6,386 nt of DNA. Source: Lachnospiraceae bacterium (GTDB lineage: Bacteria; Bacillota; Clostridia; Lachnospirales; Lachnospiraceae). The position numbers and the translations under genes were made by a program. Below, piece after piece: positions 6,354 through 6,386 of the stretch. The DNA lies in NCBI GenBank assembly GCA_003535955.1, contig DPZM01000130.1, positions 1-6,386 of the forward strand, in the 5' to 3' direction. Below the pieces are notes generated by a model. That model was given only the letters and a program-made list of their open reading frames with translations, did not search any database and was not told the DNA's origin. How positions within the stretch are numbered: the stretch's first letter is position 1; every line of letters starts with the position of its first letter.

Positions 6354-6386
6354 ACGGTTATTTTTTTTGAAAATATGCCGATATAA
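6354..6386. other. AT-rich intergenic tail at the right edge
   Basis: These 33 bases follow the terminator and contain no gene. They hold a T-rich run and a TTGAAA (6367-6372), which could be a -35 box of a downstream gene, but the matching -10 position would fall beyond the window, so no promoter can be called. Confidence 0.4.

Noticed and set aside
6367..6386. Promoter for a gene beyond the right edge (TTGAAA, then TATAA at 6382-6386)
   Set aside because: The two elements are only 9 bases apart, too close for a -35/-10 pair, and the correctly spaced -10 position would lie outside the window.

Overview
The window reads as a piece of chromosomal housekeeping DNA from a low-to-moderate GC, Gram-positive anaerobe, most likely a member of the Lachnospiraceae/Clostridia. 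I infer this from strong AGGAGG-type ribosome binding sites, heavy use of ATA for isoleucine and AAG for lysine, a long 'human-type' adenylosuccinate lyase, a divergent subtype of adenylosuccinate synthetase that I associate from memory with Lachnospiraceae, and VanZ-family and PilZ proteins. No similarity search was run, so the taxonomy is an inference.

Layout: (1) Positions 1-140 hold the 3' end of a plus-strand gene of unknown identity. (2) Positions 193-546 on the minus strand encode a small stand-alone PilZ-domain protein, a probable cyclic-di-GMP receptor, which converges on the fragment to its left. (3) Positions 547-615 are a 69-bp divergent promoter region with a good minus-strand sigma-A-type promoter for the PilZ gene and a weaker, overlapping plus-strand candidate. 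(4) Positions 616-6319 hold four co-directional genes with gaps of 21, 40 and 24 bp: purB, purA, a membrane protein with two VanZ-like domains, and lepA (elongation factor 4). (5) A strong intrinsic terminator at 6323-6353 closes this probable operon.

How the genes work together: PurA condenses IMP with aspartate using GTP to give adenylosuccinate, and PurB splits this to AMP and fumarate, so the first two genes make up the AMP branch of purine synthesis. PurB also performs the SAICAR-to-AICAR step of the trunk pathway. LepA is a ribosome-associated GTPase. The VanZ-like membrane protein has no known mechanistic link to either; its position suggests co-expression only. The PilZ gene belongs to a separate transcription unit.

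No mobile element, tRNA, rRNA, CRISPR array, riboswitch or phage signature was found. No stretch over 300 bp lacks a gene. I do not see a convincing undescribed system. The points most worth a second look are the tandem VanZ fusion and the unusual active-site motifs of PurA.
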